The notes below the pieces were generated by a model. That model saw only the letters and a list, made by a program, of their open reading frames with translations, did no database searches and had not been told where the DNA came from. 64,000 nt of DNA from Oscillatoria sp. SIO1A7 (lineage in GTDB: Bacteria; Cyanobacteriota; Cyanobacteriia; Cyanobacteriales; Laspinemataceae): assembly GCA_010672965.1 (NCBI GenBank), contig JAAHFN010000007.1, positions 28,522 to 92,521 on the forward strand, given 5' to 3'. Of the stretch, positions 16,142-26,173 are shown piece after piece. A program made the translations under genes and the position numbers. The first letter of the stretch is position 1. Each line of letters opens with the position of its first letter.

Positions 16142-16975
16142 CTACCAAATCCGATCGCCGTAACCATAGAAATGGAAGCGGCCAAAACCGAGGAATTGGC
16201 CGTGAGACTTTTCTCCCGGGGGAAAAGCGGTAACGCCGAATTGGTAAATGCCGCCGGATTTGGGATTGCGTCTGGGGTACAGGGCAATAGTGACGGTTTT
16301 GCCCGGGGGAACTGGGGGAGAAAAGGCGATCGCAACGCTACGGTTTTGGCGATCGCTCTTAACTTCTGCTAAATTGAACTCCGCCCCTTTTTCCCCATAA
16401 GTTCCTTCAAAAGCTTCGGTATCTTCAAGCTTCAAGCGGACGTATTCTATACCGTCATGCTGATTTATCGTTATTCGTTGCAGGGGTTCCCCGGCATTCT
16501 CCGGCAATCTGACCGTAAAATAATAAGTCGCTCCCCAGACATAAGCAGTATTTTGCGTCGTCACTGCTTCCAGCAAGCGAGGGGGTTGCTCGAAATAAAC
16601 CGTGCCATCCCGGAGCTGAATAGCTACAGCATTACGCATTAAGGTAGTAGGGGCGATTCGCGAATCGCCCCTACTAATATCAAATCCGGTAAAATACCCA
16701 CAAAAAAATTTGTAGTCTCCCGTAGGACGGGCGTCCCGCCTGTCCGAAGCGCCTGGTATGGACAGGCGGGACGCCCGTCCTACGGAAAGGCTTTTTTTAG
16801 GGCGATTAACCGGATTTGATATAACCCCTTGTCCTAAGCCGTCTTTGTAGTGCAACACAGCCGACTGAGATGAAACCGACTGACAGACAACTGACTGACA
16901 GAAAATCGATGCTGCCAGACTCGCGGCCAAATATTTCCAGGATTTCCAGATAAAAAGACTATTCACGACTTTCAT
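16142..16975 (-). CDS. DUF2808 secreted protein with an element-derived insertion
   Basis: 277 residues. Hydrophobic N-terminus (YLAASLAASIFCQS) as signal peptide. The DUF2808 core starts at VAIQLRDGTVYFEQPPRLL, with YYFTVRLPENAGEPLQRITI and the C-terminal YQFGVTAFPPGE; it is presumably a periplasmic or cell-surface protein of unknown role. Between signal peptide and core, about 60 residues (from SNPVNRPKK through RASRLSIPGASDRRDARPTG to FDISRGDSR) are encoded by the family-B element at 16677-16822 and a GGGGCGATTCGCGAATCGCCCC palindrome. The insertion keeps the frame. The ATG lies 17 bases inside the 3' end of the upstream beta-lactamase-fold gene, so the two are translationally coupled. Confidence 0.8.
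   Translation of the reverse strand: MKVVNSLFIWKSWKYLAASLAASIFCQSVVCQSVSSQSAVLHYKDGLGQGVISNPVNRPKKSLSVGRASRLSIPGASDRRDARPTGDYKFFCGYFTGFDISRGDSRIAPTTLMRNAVAIQLRDGTVYFEQPPRLLEAVTTQNTAYVWGATYYFTVRLPENAGEPLQRITINQHDGIEYVRLKLEDTEAFEGTYGEKGAEFNLAEVKSDRQNRSVAIAFSPPVPPGKTVTIALYPRRNPKSGGIYQFGVTAFPPGEKSHGQFLGFGRFHFYGYGDRIW
16677..16822. repeat. Family-B element inside the DUF2808 coding region
   Basis: Ends ATATCAAATCCGG and CCGGATTTGATAT. The core is a long GTAGGACGGGCGTCCCGCC...GGCGGGACGCCCGTCCTAC palindrome. It contains no stop codon in the gene's frame. A further palindrome, GTAGGGGCGATTCG/CGAATCGCCCCTAC (16648-16675), directly precedes it and is also coding. Confidence 0.85.
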
Positions 16976-18443
16976 TCAAAAACTGGTAAGCGGTGCGAGA
17001 AACCTCGCGAATCAATTCCTCGGCATAGGGGTCGTTGTGGGGACGCTTGACGATCGCCGCTATAAGATAGCGCTTGCCGTTGGGCATATCCACAATTCCC
17101 GCATCGGCAATAGCAGTGCCGATATCGCCAGTTTTATGAGCAATAGTAGCACCGGCTTCCAAACCTTGGGGCAGCAAACTATTATTCTTTATTGATTGCA
17201 TAATATCCAAAGCGCGATCGCGACTTCTAAGAGACAGCAAATCCCCCTGATTCAGCATTGCCATCAAGTGAACTAAATCCCTAGGACTGGTGGTATTTGT
17301 CCCTTCCAAATCCGGCAAAAGGTTGCTAATTTGCGTCACCGTCAAGCCCCAAGACTTAAAGCGATGATTCAACTCAGCCTTACCGCCCAAGCGTTCTATC
17401 AGCATATTCGTCGCCGTATTGTCGCTGATAGCAATCATCTTAGTTGCCACCTCTAGCGCCGCATACTCAGTACCTGCCGATTCGTACTGCATATTGCCAG
17501 AGCCCCCAGCAATATGCTTGCTCTCCATCGTCAGCGTTTCATCGAGGCGAATTTTGCCAGCATCAACATCTTGGAAAAAGGCAATGAGAATAGGTAGCTT
17601 AATCGTGCTAGCAGCGGAAAAAGCAAGAGTGCCATTCCAGTCAACGTAGCTACCGTTATCCAGATCGACCAAAAAAACCCCCGGACCCAGATATGAATTG
17701 TTAGAAGTTAAACCTTGAAATTTGGCTTTTAGCTCGGTTATTTCTTGACCTAGCTGCAAAACAGTAGGTACTCCCAGTCGGAAAGGCTGTTTTCCAGAAC
17801 TCTCCTGTTGCTCCTCTATTTGGCTGCTTGATTTTTCCATCAAGCTAACGCCAGATTGGCTAGCCGGATTCCAAACCGATAAAAACGTTCCTGTCAAGGC
17901 GCTCAGGCCAACCCCAAAAATCAGCATCCGGGCAGCATAGAGCAGGGGCGATATAGAACGAAGGCGTTTTGTCCCACGTCTATTTTTTCTTGGGTTTCTC
18001 GAACGGGATGGAGTGGAAGCTGAGTTTTTGGGGCGAGAAGCATTAGGAGGCGTGGCAAGCATATTATTTCCCGATTTAGTTCGGCCATTCTCTCGACTAA
18101 AGGAGCGGTTGCGAGAGTTCCGTCCGGGCATGCTAGCGATTTGCTCTAGCCTCCCGGGGGAGCGATCGCCTTGGTCGCCGTCAACCGAGCCCCTCTGATT
18201 CGCGGACCCATTCAAGCTATCCGATATCCTTCTCCTACCGGGCTGTCGCGGAAATTGCTCTTCGGCGGGGCTCCCTTGGCCGCTCTGTCTTTTGGTAAAC
18301 TGCTGAGGCGATCGCGCCCTAGTTCCCGAACGGCGATCGCTCGCAGCTCCATTTTTAGGAAAACGCAAACGCTTTGATCGATCCGGGTTTTGCCCGGAAG
18401 GCACTATCGACAAAAATGAACGAATGGGAGTCCGCTGAGCCAC
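16959..18443 (-). CDS. Class-A beta-lactamase-fold serine hydrolase with long basic disordered N-terminus
   Basis: 494 residues. Residues 1-~160 are low-complexity, Arg/Ser/Pro-rich and probably cytoplasmic and unstructured. A membrane segment follows (LLYAARMLIFGVGLSALTGTFL, about 166-188), so the catalytic domain faces the periplasm. That domain has S279-T-I-K282, S340-D-N342 and K437-T-G439, the three active-site motifs of class A beta-lactamases and related peptidases. In cyanobacteria such proteins may act on peptidoglycan rather than give resistance; this cannot be decided from sequence. First gene of a two-gene unit with DUF2808. Confidence 0.85.
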   Translation of the reverse strand: MAQRTPIRSFLSIVPSGQNPDRSKRLRFPKNGAASDRRSGTRARSPQQFTKRQSGQGSPAEEQFPRQPGRRRISDSLNGSANQRGSVDGDQGDRSPGRLEQIASMPGRNSRNRSFSRENGRTKSGNNMLATPPNASRPKNSASTPSRSRNPRKNRRGTKRLRSISPLLYAARMLIFGVGLSALTGTFLSVWNPASQSGVSLMEKSSSQIEEQQESSGKQPFRLGVPTVLQLGQEITELKAKFQGLTSNNSYLGPGVFLVDLDNGSYVDWNGTLAFSAASTIKLPILIAFFQDVDAGKIRLDETLTMESKHIAGGSGNMQYESAGTEYAALEVATKMIAISDNTATNMLIERLGGKAELNHRFKSWGLTVTQISNLLPDLEGTNTTSPRDLVHLMAMLNQGDLLSLRSRDRALDIMQSIKNNSLLPQGLEAGATIAHKTGDIGTAIADAGIVDMPNGKRYLIAAIVKRPHNDPYAEELIREVSRTAYQFLNESRE

Positions 18444-19010
18444 ACCTCACTCCTGGTAATTTTAAATTTTGAGTTTTAAGTTTTGAGTTTTGAGTTCTTA
18501 CTTTGAGATTTTTAGCTTTATAGCACTACGGATTAAGATTAGAACAGTTAAAGAACGCTCTTTTCCTTAGACTGGCAAGACTTTGACGCGCCAGGGTGAC
18601 TGCCGTCTGCGGCTGCCGCAGGAGAATCGCCTGACTGCTTACTGCTATATATATATAGTTTTGTCCTCGTCTCAAAAGTCCCATTTCAAACTTAAAACTC
18701 AAAACTCTTTTCGACCCACGCATACCCTAGTGCAGCGCGGCAGAAATAATCAACAGCGCGATCCTTGTGGGTCAAAGCCAGGGTCCAAAGGCATTTTCAA
18801 TTTTGAATGAGAGAATTTTGAATGAGAGCTAGAAGGCACTAGGTTTAATTTTTCAGATTTAAGTTTTTCCAATTAGCTTTATGGTTTTAAGTTTTAACTT
18901 TTAAGTTTTAACTTTCTATTCCTCCCTTGTCACAAAAGTGCCATTTATAATTTAAACCTCAAAATAATTCACAAATGACAACTTCCAACTTAAAACTTAA
19001 AACTCAAAAC
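18444..19010. repeat. Intergenic region filled with AAAACTC/GAGTTTT heptamer tracts
   Basis: TTTTGAGTTTTAAG units at 18463-18508, AAAACTC units at 18687-18704 and TTAAAACTTAAAACTCAAAAC units at 18980-19026, reaching into the end of the trmJ-like gene. A TATATATATATAG run is at 18646-18658. No gene is supported here. Confidence 0.7.
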
Positions 19011-19787
19011 TTAAAACTCAAAACTCTCTGGCTCCAGAGTATCCCTAGCGGACACAGCCCATTCTACCTGGGATAAAATCCCGCGCAGCATGGCCACTTC
19101 ATCTGCTGATAGTCCAGAGCGGTTAAACAGTCGCCGGAATTTTTCCATCCTACTTTTTGCTGTATGGGGATAAAGATAGCCAATTTTCAGCAGCACTGCC
19201 TCCAATTGCCGGTAATATCCCTCGATTAGCTCTAACGGGGCAGATGGTCCTAAACTTACAGGGGGGGAAATTAGTCGCTCCGAGAGGTCGCGGGGCTCAT
19301 TTAAACTGCTCTGAAACAATTCGTAACAGCAAATCGCCACTGCCTGAGCCAGATTTAGGGAGGGATAGGCATCGCTAGAAGGAATGCGGACGAATCGTCG
19401 AGCATAGTTTAGTTCCTCATTGCTCAAGCCACGGTCTTCTGGACCAAAAATCAAAGCCGCTGGTGCTTCCAAAAGCCAGGGTAAAGCTTCGGAGGGATGC
19501 TCCAGAGCAGTTGGCAGGGAGCGGGAGCGAGCAGTAGTGGCGATCGCCCGTTCGCAAGGAGCTATAGCCTCGGCGAGCGTTTCCACAATAACTGCCTCTT
19601 CCAATATATCTCGGGCATGAACCGCCATCTTCCGGGCATCTTCTTCAAGAGGATCGCAATATGGATTCACCAGCACCAGTTTTCTGAGTCCCATATTTTT
19701 CATGGCTCGGGCTATAGAGCCTACATTGAGAGCCCCTGCTGGCTCTACCAAGACTATCCTCACTCTCGCTAATGCTATCTCATCCAT
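19011..19787 (-). CDS. trmJ: SPOUT RNA methyltransferase, TrmJ-like
   Basis: 258 residues. TrmH/SpoU family of SAM-dependent RNA 2'-O-methyltransferases with the trefoil-knot motifs VEPAGALNVGSIARAMKNMG, FGPEDRGLSNEE and PSLNLAQAVAICCYEL. The C-terminal helical extension (SRMEKFRRLFNRSGLSADEVAMLRGILSQVEWA) is typical of TrmJ, which modifies position 32 of tRNAs. The C-terminus (TLEPESFEF) runs into a heptamer tract. Single gene; the gene symbol is by family resemblance. Confidence 0.88.
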   Translation of the reverse strand: MDEIALARVRIVLVEPAGALNVGSIARAMKNMGLRKLVLVNPYCDPLEEDARKMAVHARDILEEAVIVETLAEAIAPCERAIATTARSRSLPTALEHPSEALPWLLEAPAALIFGPEDRGLSNEELNYARRFVRIPSSDAYPSLNLAQAVAICCYELFQSSLNEPRDLSERLISPPVSLGPSAPLELIEGYYRQLEAVLLKIGYLYPHTAKSRMEKFRRLFNRSGLSADEVAMLRGILSQVEWAVSARDTLEPESFEF

Positions 19788-19917
19788 TTTTAGGTTTAGG
19801 GTTTAGGGTAGGGTGTTGACTCTGTAAGTAAATCGTTTTTGTGACCGACGGGGGGATCGAGCGCGGGAAAACCCAAAACCTCTTGGGGATTCCAAGAAAT
19901 AAATTACCCGCATTTCG

Positions 19918-19988
19918 TAGGACGGGCGGAGCGCCTGTCCTGGAGCTGGGACAGCCCAACGACCGGCTCAGGAGGACGCCCGTCCTAC
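19918..19988. repeat. GTAGGACGGGCG...CGCCCGTCCTAC palindromic repeat
   Basis: Perfect 12-base inverted ends with an imperfect inner part (GGAGCGCCTGTCC). Same family as 2044-2114 and the core of 16677-16822. It lies in the divergent promoter region of trmJ and the isoaspartyl peptidase. Confidence 0.75.
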
Positions 19989-20139
19989 AGGAAGACGAGT
20001 GAGAAGTGTTTTATTTGAAAATCCCTTAACCGTAGGGCTTTCCGGGTCCCTAAAGTTCCCTACACCCACACCCCACACTCCACACCCGTTGGTTTGGGGT
20101 GTAGGGTGAAAGGTGCGTCGGAAACAAACAAGGAAAAAA

Positions 20140-21072
20140 ATGGAATCACAGGTGCAACCAAAATTAATCATTCACGGCGGGTCCGGTAGTTCCATCGAAA
20201 GTAAGGGCGGCCTTATAGCAGTGCGCCAATCGTTGCATAAGATAGTAGAAGAAGTTTACGAGATGCTCCTCCGAGGAGCGATCGCCTCGGAAGCCGTCGT
20301 CCGTGGCTGCACTCTGCTCGAAGACAATCCTCTTTTTAATGCTGGCACTGGTTCGGTACTGCAATCAGACGGCCAGATTCGCATGAGTGCCTCGTTGATG
20401 GATGGCGCAACCAATCGATTTAGCGGCGTTATCAATGCCTCGCGATTGAAAAACCCCATTGAGCTGGCAAAATTTTTACAAAACTCTCCCGACCGGGTAC
20501 TCTCGGATTATGGAGCGGCGGAACTTTTGCGAGAACTGAACGTACCTCCTTATAATCCCCTCACCGACAAGCGGTTGGAGGAATGGATAGAGGAACGCAA
20601 AGAGAATTTTACCAAAAAAATGGCTAATACCGTAGCAGAACCGGCCGGTTCTGGGACTATCGGGGTAGTAGCTTTAGACAATCGAGGTGGCCTTGCTGTA
20701 GGCACTTCCACAGGAGGCAAGGGGTTTGAGCGCATCGGTCGCACCAGCGACTCGGCCATGCCCGCCGGAAATTATACCAACGGGCTAGCGGCAGTAAGCT
20801 GCACCGGAATTGGAGAAGATATTATTGACGAGTGTCTGGCCGCACGAATAGTGGTACGAGTCAGCGATGGTTTTGACTTAAAGGGGGCCTTTGAGAAATC
20901 CTTTGCAGAGGCTGACGATCGCCAGCGGGATTTTGCGGCGATCGGCATTGATGCTACCGGCGCAATTGCCTGGGGAAAAACCTGCGATTTGATTGTGGCA
21001 GCATTTCACGACGGTCAGCGCATAGGCGATAGTCTCGAAATCGGCCAAGGCACAAAGGTTTTTCTGGCCTAA
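20140..21072 (+). CDS. iaaA: Isoaspartyl peptidase / plant-type L-asparaginase (Ntn hydrolase)
   Basis: 310 residues from the ATG at 20140, chosen because AAGGA lies just upstream; nine further codons are open before it. The precursor self-cleaves before Thr173 (PAGSG-TIGVVALD), giving alpha and beta subunits. Further family signatures: LIIHGGSG, NPLFNAGTGSVL, MDGATNRFSGVI, GTSTGGKGFERIGR and TGIGEDII. It hydrolyses isoaspartyl dipeptides and L-Asn. In cyanobacteria it also takes part in degrading cyanophycin dipeptides, which fits a nitrogen-recycling role. A 12-bp GACAGGGAGACC/GGTCTCCCTGTC hairpin (21095-21118) follows the stop codon. Confidence 0.92.
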   Translation: MESQVQPKLIIHGGSGSSIESKGGLIAVRQSLHKIVEEVYEMLLRGAIASEAVVRGCTLLEDNPLFNAGTGSVLQSDGQIRMSASLMDGATNRFSGVINASRLKNPIELAKFLQNSPDRVLSDYGAAELLRELNVPPYNPLTDKRLEEWIEERKENFTKKMANTVAEPAGSGTIGVVALDNRGGLAVGTSTGGKGFERIGRTSDSAMPAGNYTNGLAAVSCTGIGEDIIDECLAARIVVRVSDGFDLKGAFEKSFAEADDRQRDFAAIGIDATGAIAWGKTCDLIVAAFHDGQRIGDSLEIGQGTKVFLA

Positions 21073-21094
21073 AGGGGACCTTCGGGGCAGGGGA

Positions 21095-21118
21095 GACAGG
21101 GAGACCGGTCTCCCTGTC
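21095..21118 (+). terminator. Perfect palindrome after the isoaspartyl peptidase gene
   Basis: GACAGGGAGACC followed by its exact complement, 22 bases past the stop codon and embedded in C/T-rich sequence. A hairpin without T-run; a terminator role is possible only. Confidence 0.4.
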
Positions 21119-21235
21119 CCCCGGTCTCCCCTGCCTCTCCCCCCTCTCTCCCAAGGTCCCTTACCCTATCCTGCCGGATCGATGTATTCATCGTTACTAT
21201 TAAAAACATAAGTTCTGTCTGGTGGATGGATTGGC

Positions 21236-24200
21236 GTGGCTAAGGAGCGCAATATCAACTTTCAGCCTTATTTGCAATCCCTGCTTGCTTACGACATACA
21301 GGGGGATGGCCGGGTTTTTGATGTACCAACGGGGTTGGCTGGCCCGCAAGAACCTGGGTTGCATTTGGAACCGATCGCGACAAAAGTCCCAAAAGATCGC
21401 AGTATTGAGGTCACATATGGGAAAAACGAGTTGATTCCGGTTTTGAAAGGATTGCGCAAATATGCCGCGAGTCACGTCCTCCTGGTAGGACTTCCCGGTT
21501 CCGGCAAATCTACCGTCCTCAAGCAACTGCTCTGGGAGAAGGCTCGCGAGGTAAAGGACCAAGACAAACAGGAAATTCCCGTGCTGGTGGAACTCCGCCA
21601 ATATAAAACCTCGATTCTTGACTCGATAAGGGATTCTTTACAAAGGCATGGATTGTCTTTAGAAGCAAAAGAAATAGAGAAACTGCTGTTTCAGGGGCGC
21701 TTGCTAATCCTCTTCGATGCTTTGAATGAAGCGCCAACAGTAGCATATCAGGATCTAGAAGACTTTCAGCGAAAATATCGCTCCACGACACCAATGATAT
21801 TTACCGGGCGGGATGCGGGGTGGAGCCCGGGGGACATTGAGAACGAGCTGGAAATGTTGCCCCCAAGCGAATCCCAGATACAACAGTTTGTTCGCGCCTA
21901 TTTACCGGAAGTTGCTGCAGAGAAAATGCTCTTGCTGTTGGCAGAGCAAAGCCGTTCCCTTGCGGAAACGCCCTTGCTGCTGCGATCGCTCTGTTCTGTC
22001 TTTCTCGCAGAAGAAATAATTCCTCCTACTCAAGGTTTATTATGGCGAGAGTTTGCTCGGAGTTGGAGCCGAACCGCGCTAGCCCAGAAAAAAGGCGAAA
22101 GCGAAGGTAAGACAGAGCAAAAACAATGGCAAGAAAAATCGCAGAAAAAATTGCAGGAAAGTCTGGTCTGGGAAGAAAGCCTGCTCCGGCATTTGGCCTT
22201 TGTCATGCTGCGCGGCGATCGGAAAACGGAATTTTGCCTGACGATTGCCAAAGAAGAGCTAGGGGAAATTCTCAAAAAATTTATCCTAGCTAAGGTGGAA
22301 AACTTAGAAGAAAATCCAGAAGAAACTGTAGCTGGCTGCTTGAGGCATTGGCTTGAATCAGGCTTAATGGAAGCGTCTCGGGATTGCGGGCTCCAGTTTT
22401 CGCATCCAGCTCTTCAGGAATATTATGCGGCAGAATATCTAGGGCAACAGCTTGCTAGCCAGAGCGATCGCACCCTACAATGCGAGTATCTGAATTACTG
22501 TAAATGGACCCAAACCCTAGCTCTACTGCTAGGAATGGTGGAGCAAGAGGAGGGGGCTATCCGGCTCGTCAAATTAGCCTTAGAAGTAGATTTGGGCTTG
22601 GGTGCAAAGTTAGCAGGAGCAGTCCAGCCAAAATTCCAGCAGCAAGCGTTAAATTTAATTCTCCAATTAAAAACGCCGCAACCTATAATCGTACTCCTTT
22701 TAGAAATAACTAAATCTCCCAAGGCGATTCAACCTCTATGTCAAGCTTTAACCGATGAAGACTGGGAAATTCGCAGCTTGGCTGTAGAAGCTTTAGGGAA
22801 AATTAGCTCGGACGCCGCCGTATCTCCTTTAGCTACAGCCCTTGACTACGAAGCTGCTTACGTTCGCCGTTCTGCAGCGGATGCTTTAGGGAAAATTGGC
22901 TCCCCAAAAGCCGCATCGGTTCTAGTTGCAGCTCTAGAACATGAAGACCCTTACGTTAGGCGTTCCGCTGCCGATGCTTTAGGAGAAATGGCATACCCAA
23001 AAGCAGTAGAGCCCCTAGCTGCAGTCCTAGAGCATGAAGATTATTACGTTCGCCGTTCTGCGGCCGATGCTTTAGGGAAAATTGGCTCCCCAAAAGCTAT
23101 TTCGGCTCTGGGGACAGCCCTTAACCATGCAGCCTCTTACGTTCGCCGTTCCGCAGCCGATGCTTTAAAAGAAGTTAGCTCCCAAGAAGTCCTATCGCCC
23201 CTGCTAGCAGCGGTGAAAAATGAAGATGCTTATGTGCGCAGGAAAGCAGTTGATGCTTTGGGAGAGCTTATGACCGAGGCGGCTGTATTGCCCCTAGCAG
23301 CAGCACTTAATTATGAAGATGCTTATATCCGCAGGAGTGCGACTAATGCTTTAGGTAAAATTGGTTCGGAAACAGCGGTTTCGGCCTTAGTAGCAGGTCT
23401 CGAACATGAGGATCTCTACGTTCGCAGCTCTGCGGCTAATGCTCTAGGACAAATAGGCGACGAGGCGGCTATATTGCCCTTAATGGCAGCTCTAAAAGAT
23501 GATAATTCTGACGTTCGCTCTCGGGCGGCCAATGCTTTGGGAAAAATTGGCGATCGCTCGGCAGTAGATCCTTTGATAGCAGTTCTGAGCGATCGCAACG
23601 CTGACGTTCGTTGGATTGCAGCCAATGCTTTAGGAGAAATTGGCGGTAATGTAGCGGTAATAGCCTTAATAAAATCTCTGGAAGATAAGGATCCTTACGT
23701 TCGCTCTCGGGCAGCAAATGGCTTGGGAAAAATTGGCGACAATGCTGCTGTAAAACCCCTAGTAACTGCTCTCCGAGACGAAGTTTCCAATGTCCGTTGG
23801 AGTGCTGCCAATGCTTTAGGGAAAATTGGTTCCGATGCGGCGGGAAAGGCTCTGGTAGAAACGCTCCAAGACGACGATGCTGACGTTCGCTCTCGGGCAG
23901 CTCATGCCTTGGGAAAAATTGGTACGGATGAAGAGATATCCTTTTTGGTAGCAGCACTTAAAGATGAAGTGCCCTACGTTAGAAAAAGTGCAGCGGATGC
24001 CTTGGGGGAAATTGGTTCCGATGCTGCAGTAAGGGCTCTGATTGCTGCCCTCGATCGCGAAGATTCGCTATTGCGCAAAAGTGCGATAGACGCTTTGGGC
24101 AACATTGGTACGGAAGCTGCAATCCCCCCTTTGGTCGCAGCTCTCCAAGATGAAGACCCCGAGGTGCGTTCTTGTGCTGCAGATATATTAGGAAAAATTA

Positions 24201-24445
24201 GCAATTCTTCATCTTTAAGCCCTGCTGTAGTTACTGCTTTGGCTGCAACCCTACAACAAGATAAAGACCCCGAGGTTCGCTCTTATGCTGCCAGTGCTTT
24301 GGGTCTCATTGGTACTCTCGAATCTCTGCCTTATCTTGTGGAATACCTCACGCATTCCGGCAGAATCGATTTATTTCCAGCCATTGTCAGAATTCAACAG
24401 CGCTGCGGCTATTACAATTGTGCGATCGCCAGAGAGTCTTGTTAG
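21236..24445 (+). CDS. NACHT-domain NTPase with ~17 HEAT/PBS-lyase repeats
   Basis: 1069 residues, GTG start. Residues 1-80 have no recognised effector domain. NACHT NTPase: Walker [10 protein letters not shown] (85-93), Walker [12 protein letters not shown] (D161, with the NACHT N-E), sensor-like TGRDAGW. A helical lid with [12 protein letters not shown] and [14 protein letters not shown] follows. From ~492 to ~1035 there are about 17 tandem 31-residue HEAT repeats ([17 protein letters not shown] type), a long solenoid for ligand or partner binding. This is the STAND signalling architecture, as in many cyanobacterial and anti-phage NACHT proteins, but no nuclease, TIR or protease domain is fused, so its output is unknown. 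No operon partner is adjacent. Confidence 0.9.
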   Translation: MAKERNINFQPYLQSLLAYDIQGDGRVFDVPTGLAGPQEPGLHLEPIATKVPKDRSIEVTYGKNELIPVLKGLRKYAASHVLLVGLPGSGKSTVLKQLLWEKAREVKDQDKQEIPVLVELRQYKTSILDSIRDSLQRHGLSLEAKEIEKLLFQGRLLILFDALNEAPTVAYQDLEDFQRKYRSTTPMIFTGRDAGWSPGDIENELEMLPPSESQIQQFVRAYLPEVAAEKMLLLLAEQSRSLAETPLLLRSLCSVFLAEEIIPPTQGLLWREFARSWSRTALAQKKGESEGKTEQKQWQEKSQKKLQESLVWEESLLRHLAFVMLRGDRKTEFCLTIAKEELGEILKKFILAKVENLEENPEETVAGCLRHWLESGLMEASRDCGLQFSHPALQEYYAAEYLGQQLASQSDRTLQCEYLNYCKWTQTLALLLGMVEQEEGAIRLVKLALEVDLGLGAKLAGAVQPKFQQQALNLILQLKTPQPIIVLLLEITKSPKAIQPLCQALTDEDWEIRSLAVEALGKISSDAAVSPLATALDYEAAYVRRSAADALGKIGSPKAASVLVAALEHEDPYVRRSAADALGEMAYPKAVEPLAAVLEHEDYYVRRSAADALGKIGSPKAISALGTALNHAASYVRRSAADALKEVSSQEVLSPLLAAVKNEDAYVRRKAVDALGELMTEAAVLPLAAALNYEDAYIRRSATNALGKIGSETAVSALVAGLEHEDLYVRSSAANALGQIGDEAAILPLMAALKDDNSDVRSRAANALGKIGDRSAVDPLIAVLSDRNADVRWIAANALGEIGGNVAVIALIKSLEDKDPYVRSRAANGLGKIGDNAAVKPLVTALRDEVSNVRWSAANALGKIGSDAAGKALVETLQDDDADVRSRAAHALGKIGTDEEISFLVAALKDEVPYVRKSAADALGEIGSDAAVRALIAALDREDSLLRKSAIDALGNIGTEAAIPPLVAALQDEDPEVRSCAADILGKISNSSSLSPAVVTALAATLQQDKDPEVRSYAASALGLIGTLESLPYLVEYLTHSGRIDLFPAIVRIQQRCGYYNCAIARESC

Positions 24446-24471
24446 TTTTGAGTTTTGAGTTTTGAGTTTTA

Positions 24472-24573
24472 TAGTCATTTCAATTAAGGATGAGATAGTT
24501 ACGATAGCCCTTATTGTAGAGGCGATTCGCGAATCGCCCCTACATCTTGTCTCGTGTTTATTTGAAATGACTA
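24472..24573. mobile_element. Family-I MITE-like element (TAGTCATTTCAA ends)
   Basis: 102 bp. Inverted ends TAGTCATTTCAA and TTGAAATGACTA flanked by TA on both sides, with a GAGGCGATTCGCGAATCGCCCC palindrome in the middle. It has the same TA + TAG...CTA + TA plan as family A but different internal sequence. Confidence 0.75.
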
Positions 24574-24683
24574 TAACTTTTCAAGTTTAAGAACAGAGAC
24601 GCCATAGGCTATATATTTGGATGCTGTCGTCCGCTACAAAATGACCCTGTCTTAACTCAAGCGAAGAACTCTAATTTATTCTA

Positions 24684-24764
24684 ATATAAAATCCGGTTAA
24701 TTACGCATAAATTCCGTAGGGGCACCGCCCCTACAAACTGTGACTGTTTAACCGGATTTTATAT
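24684..24764. repeat. Family-B element, short unoccupied copy
   Basis: 81 bp. Ends ATATAAAATCCGGTT and AACCGGATTTTATAT with a GTAGGGGCACCGCCCCTAC stem. It contains the intact ACTGTGACTGTTTAACCGG site (TA at 24749-24750) that is interrupted by MITE A1 in the copy at 436-743. Heptamer tracts (CTCAAAA type) flank it at 24443-24470 and 24765-24820. Confidence 0.85.
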
Positions 24765-24820
24765 AACTCAAAACTCTCAAGCTAAGAACTCAAAACTCTC
24801 AAACTCAAAACTCAAAGCTC

Positions 24821-26173
24821 TTATTCCTTCTTAAGCTGCCAACCGGGTTTGACTACTTGACGAGAGCGGGCAATAACTAGAGAGTCGTCGGGAACATCTT
24901 CAGTTATGGTAGAGCCGGCGGCAACAGTAACGTTTTCGCCGAGGTTGACTGGAGCAACTAGGACGCTGTTGGAACCAGTTTTAGTGCCATTGCCAATTTG
25001 GGTGGGATGTTTTTTTACGCCGTCGTAGTTGGCAGTAATAGTGCCAGCGCCGATATTAACCCCATCGCCTAGAGTGGCATCTCCCAAATAAGAAAGATGA
25101 GCCATATTAGTGCGATCGCCCACCGTTGTATTTTTTAGCTCGACAAAATTGCCAACGCGGCACTTAGAACCGACTTGGGCGCGACCGCGCAGGTGGCTGT
25201 ATGGGCCTATTTGGCTGTCATCGGCTACGGTGCTATCGGAGATAACGGAATATAATACCCTGACATTATTGCCAATCTCGCTGTTTTCAATGGAGCTACC
25301 CGGACCTATCCGACTGCCCTTGCCGATTTTAGTTTTGCCCCGCAGATGAGTCTGTGGTTCTATAATTGTGTCCGGTGCAAGCTCTACAGTATCGTCAATG
25401 GTGATGCTGTCTGGGTCAATCAGGGTCACTCCAGCCTTCATCGAGCGATCCTTAATCCGAGTTTGTAAAATCTGATAAGCTGCGGCCAGTTGTTTGCGAT
25501 CGTTAATCCCCAAAATTTCCTGGTAATCTTCCAGATCCACCGCCATGACTGGTTCCAGAATTTTAATCGCATCGGTCAGGTAATATTCCTGCTGGTCGTT
25601 ATTTGTCTTGAGGTTTGGCAATATCTCGGCCAACTTCGGCCAATTGAAGCAATAAACCCCGGCATTAATGCGACGATTTTGCTTTTGCGCGTCGGTACAG
25701 TCTCGGTCTTCCACAATTTGGCTAACCAGACTTTCGTTGTTGCAAAATACCCGCCCGTATCCTTTTGGATCTGGCATATGAGCGGTGAGAATTGTAGCTG
25801 CGTTACGATATTGGTTGTGAGTATCGAGTAGGAGCTTAATGGTTTCGGATCGCAACAGGGGCACGTCACCGTTTAACGCCAGCAAGTTGCCCTCGAACCC
25901 TTCTAAGTGGGGGAGTAATTGTTGAATGGCATGGCCAGTGCCTAATTGCTCCGTCTGTTCTACGAACTCCAGCTCGGACAATGGCTCTAAGGCGGCTGAA
26001 ACAAGATCGCCTCTGTAGCCAACAATGACAAATTTCCGGGTAGGCTGAATTTCACAAAGACTACCAAGCACTCGTTCTACGAGCGATCGCCCCCCCAAGT
26101 TATGCAATACCTTGGGCAGGTCAGACTTCATGCGGGTGCCCCGTCCAGCCGCTAAAATCGCTACTGCTACCAT
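24821..26173 (-). CDS. glmU: Bifunctional GlmU: GlcNAc-1-P uridyltransferase / GlcN-1-P acetyltransferase
   Basis: 450 residues, full length. Nucleotidyltransferase domain with [18 protein letters not shown], then [17 protein letters not shown] and KGYGRV. Then a left-handed beta-helix of hexapeptide repeats ([21 protein letters not shown]) with the acetyltransferase signature NFVELKN...[12 protein letters not shown] and GTITANYDG. It makes UDP-GlcNAc for peptidoglycan and lipopolysaccharide in the cytosol. The tail KPGWQLKKE is normal. Single gene. Confidence 0.97.
   Translation of the reverse strand: MVAVAILAAGRGTRMKSDLPKVLHNLGGRSLVERVLGSLCEIQPTRKFVIVGYRGDLVSAALEPLSELEFVEQTEQLGTGHAIQQLLPHLEGFEGNLLALNGDVPLLRSETIKLLLDTHNQYRNAATILTAHMPDPKGYGRVFCNNESLVSQIVEDRDCTDAQKQNRRINAGVYCFNWPKLAEILPNLKTNNDQQEYYLTDAIKILEPVMAVDLEDYQEILGINDRKQLAAAYQILQTRIKDRSMKAGVTLIDPDSITIDDTVELAPDTIIEPQTHLRGKTKIGKGSRIGPGSSIENSEIGNNVRVLYSVISDSTVADDSQIGPYSHLRGRAQVGSKCRVGNFVELKNTTVGDRTNMAHLSYLGDATLGDGVNIGAGTITANYDGVKKHPTQIGNGTKTGSNSVLVAPVNLGENVTVAAGSTITEDVPDDSLVIARSRQVVKPGWQLKKE

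Noticed and set aside
16028..16372. Plus-strand frame from MITE A5 into the DUF2808 gene
   Set aside because: Its start lies in a mobile element and the rest is the antisense of a recognisable DUF2808 core.
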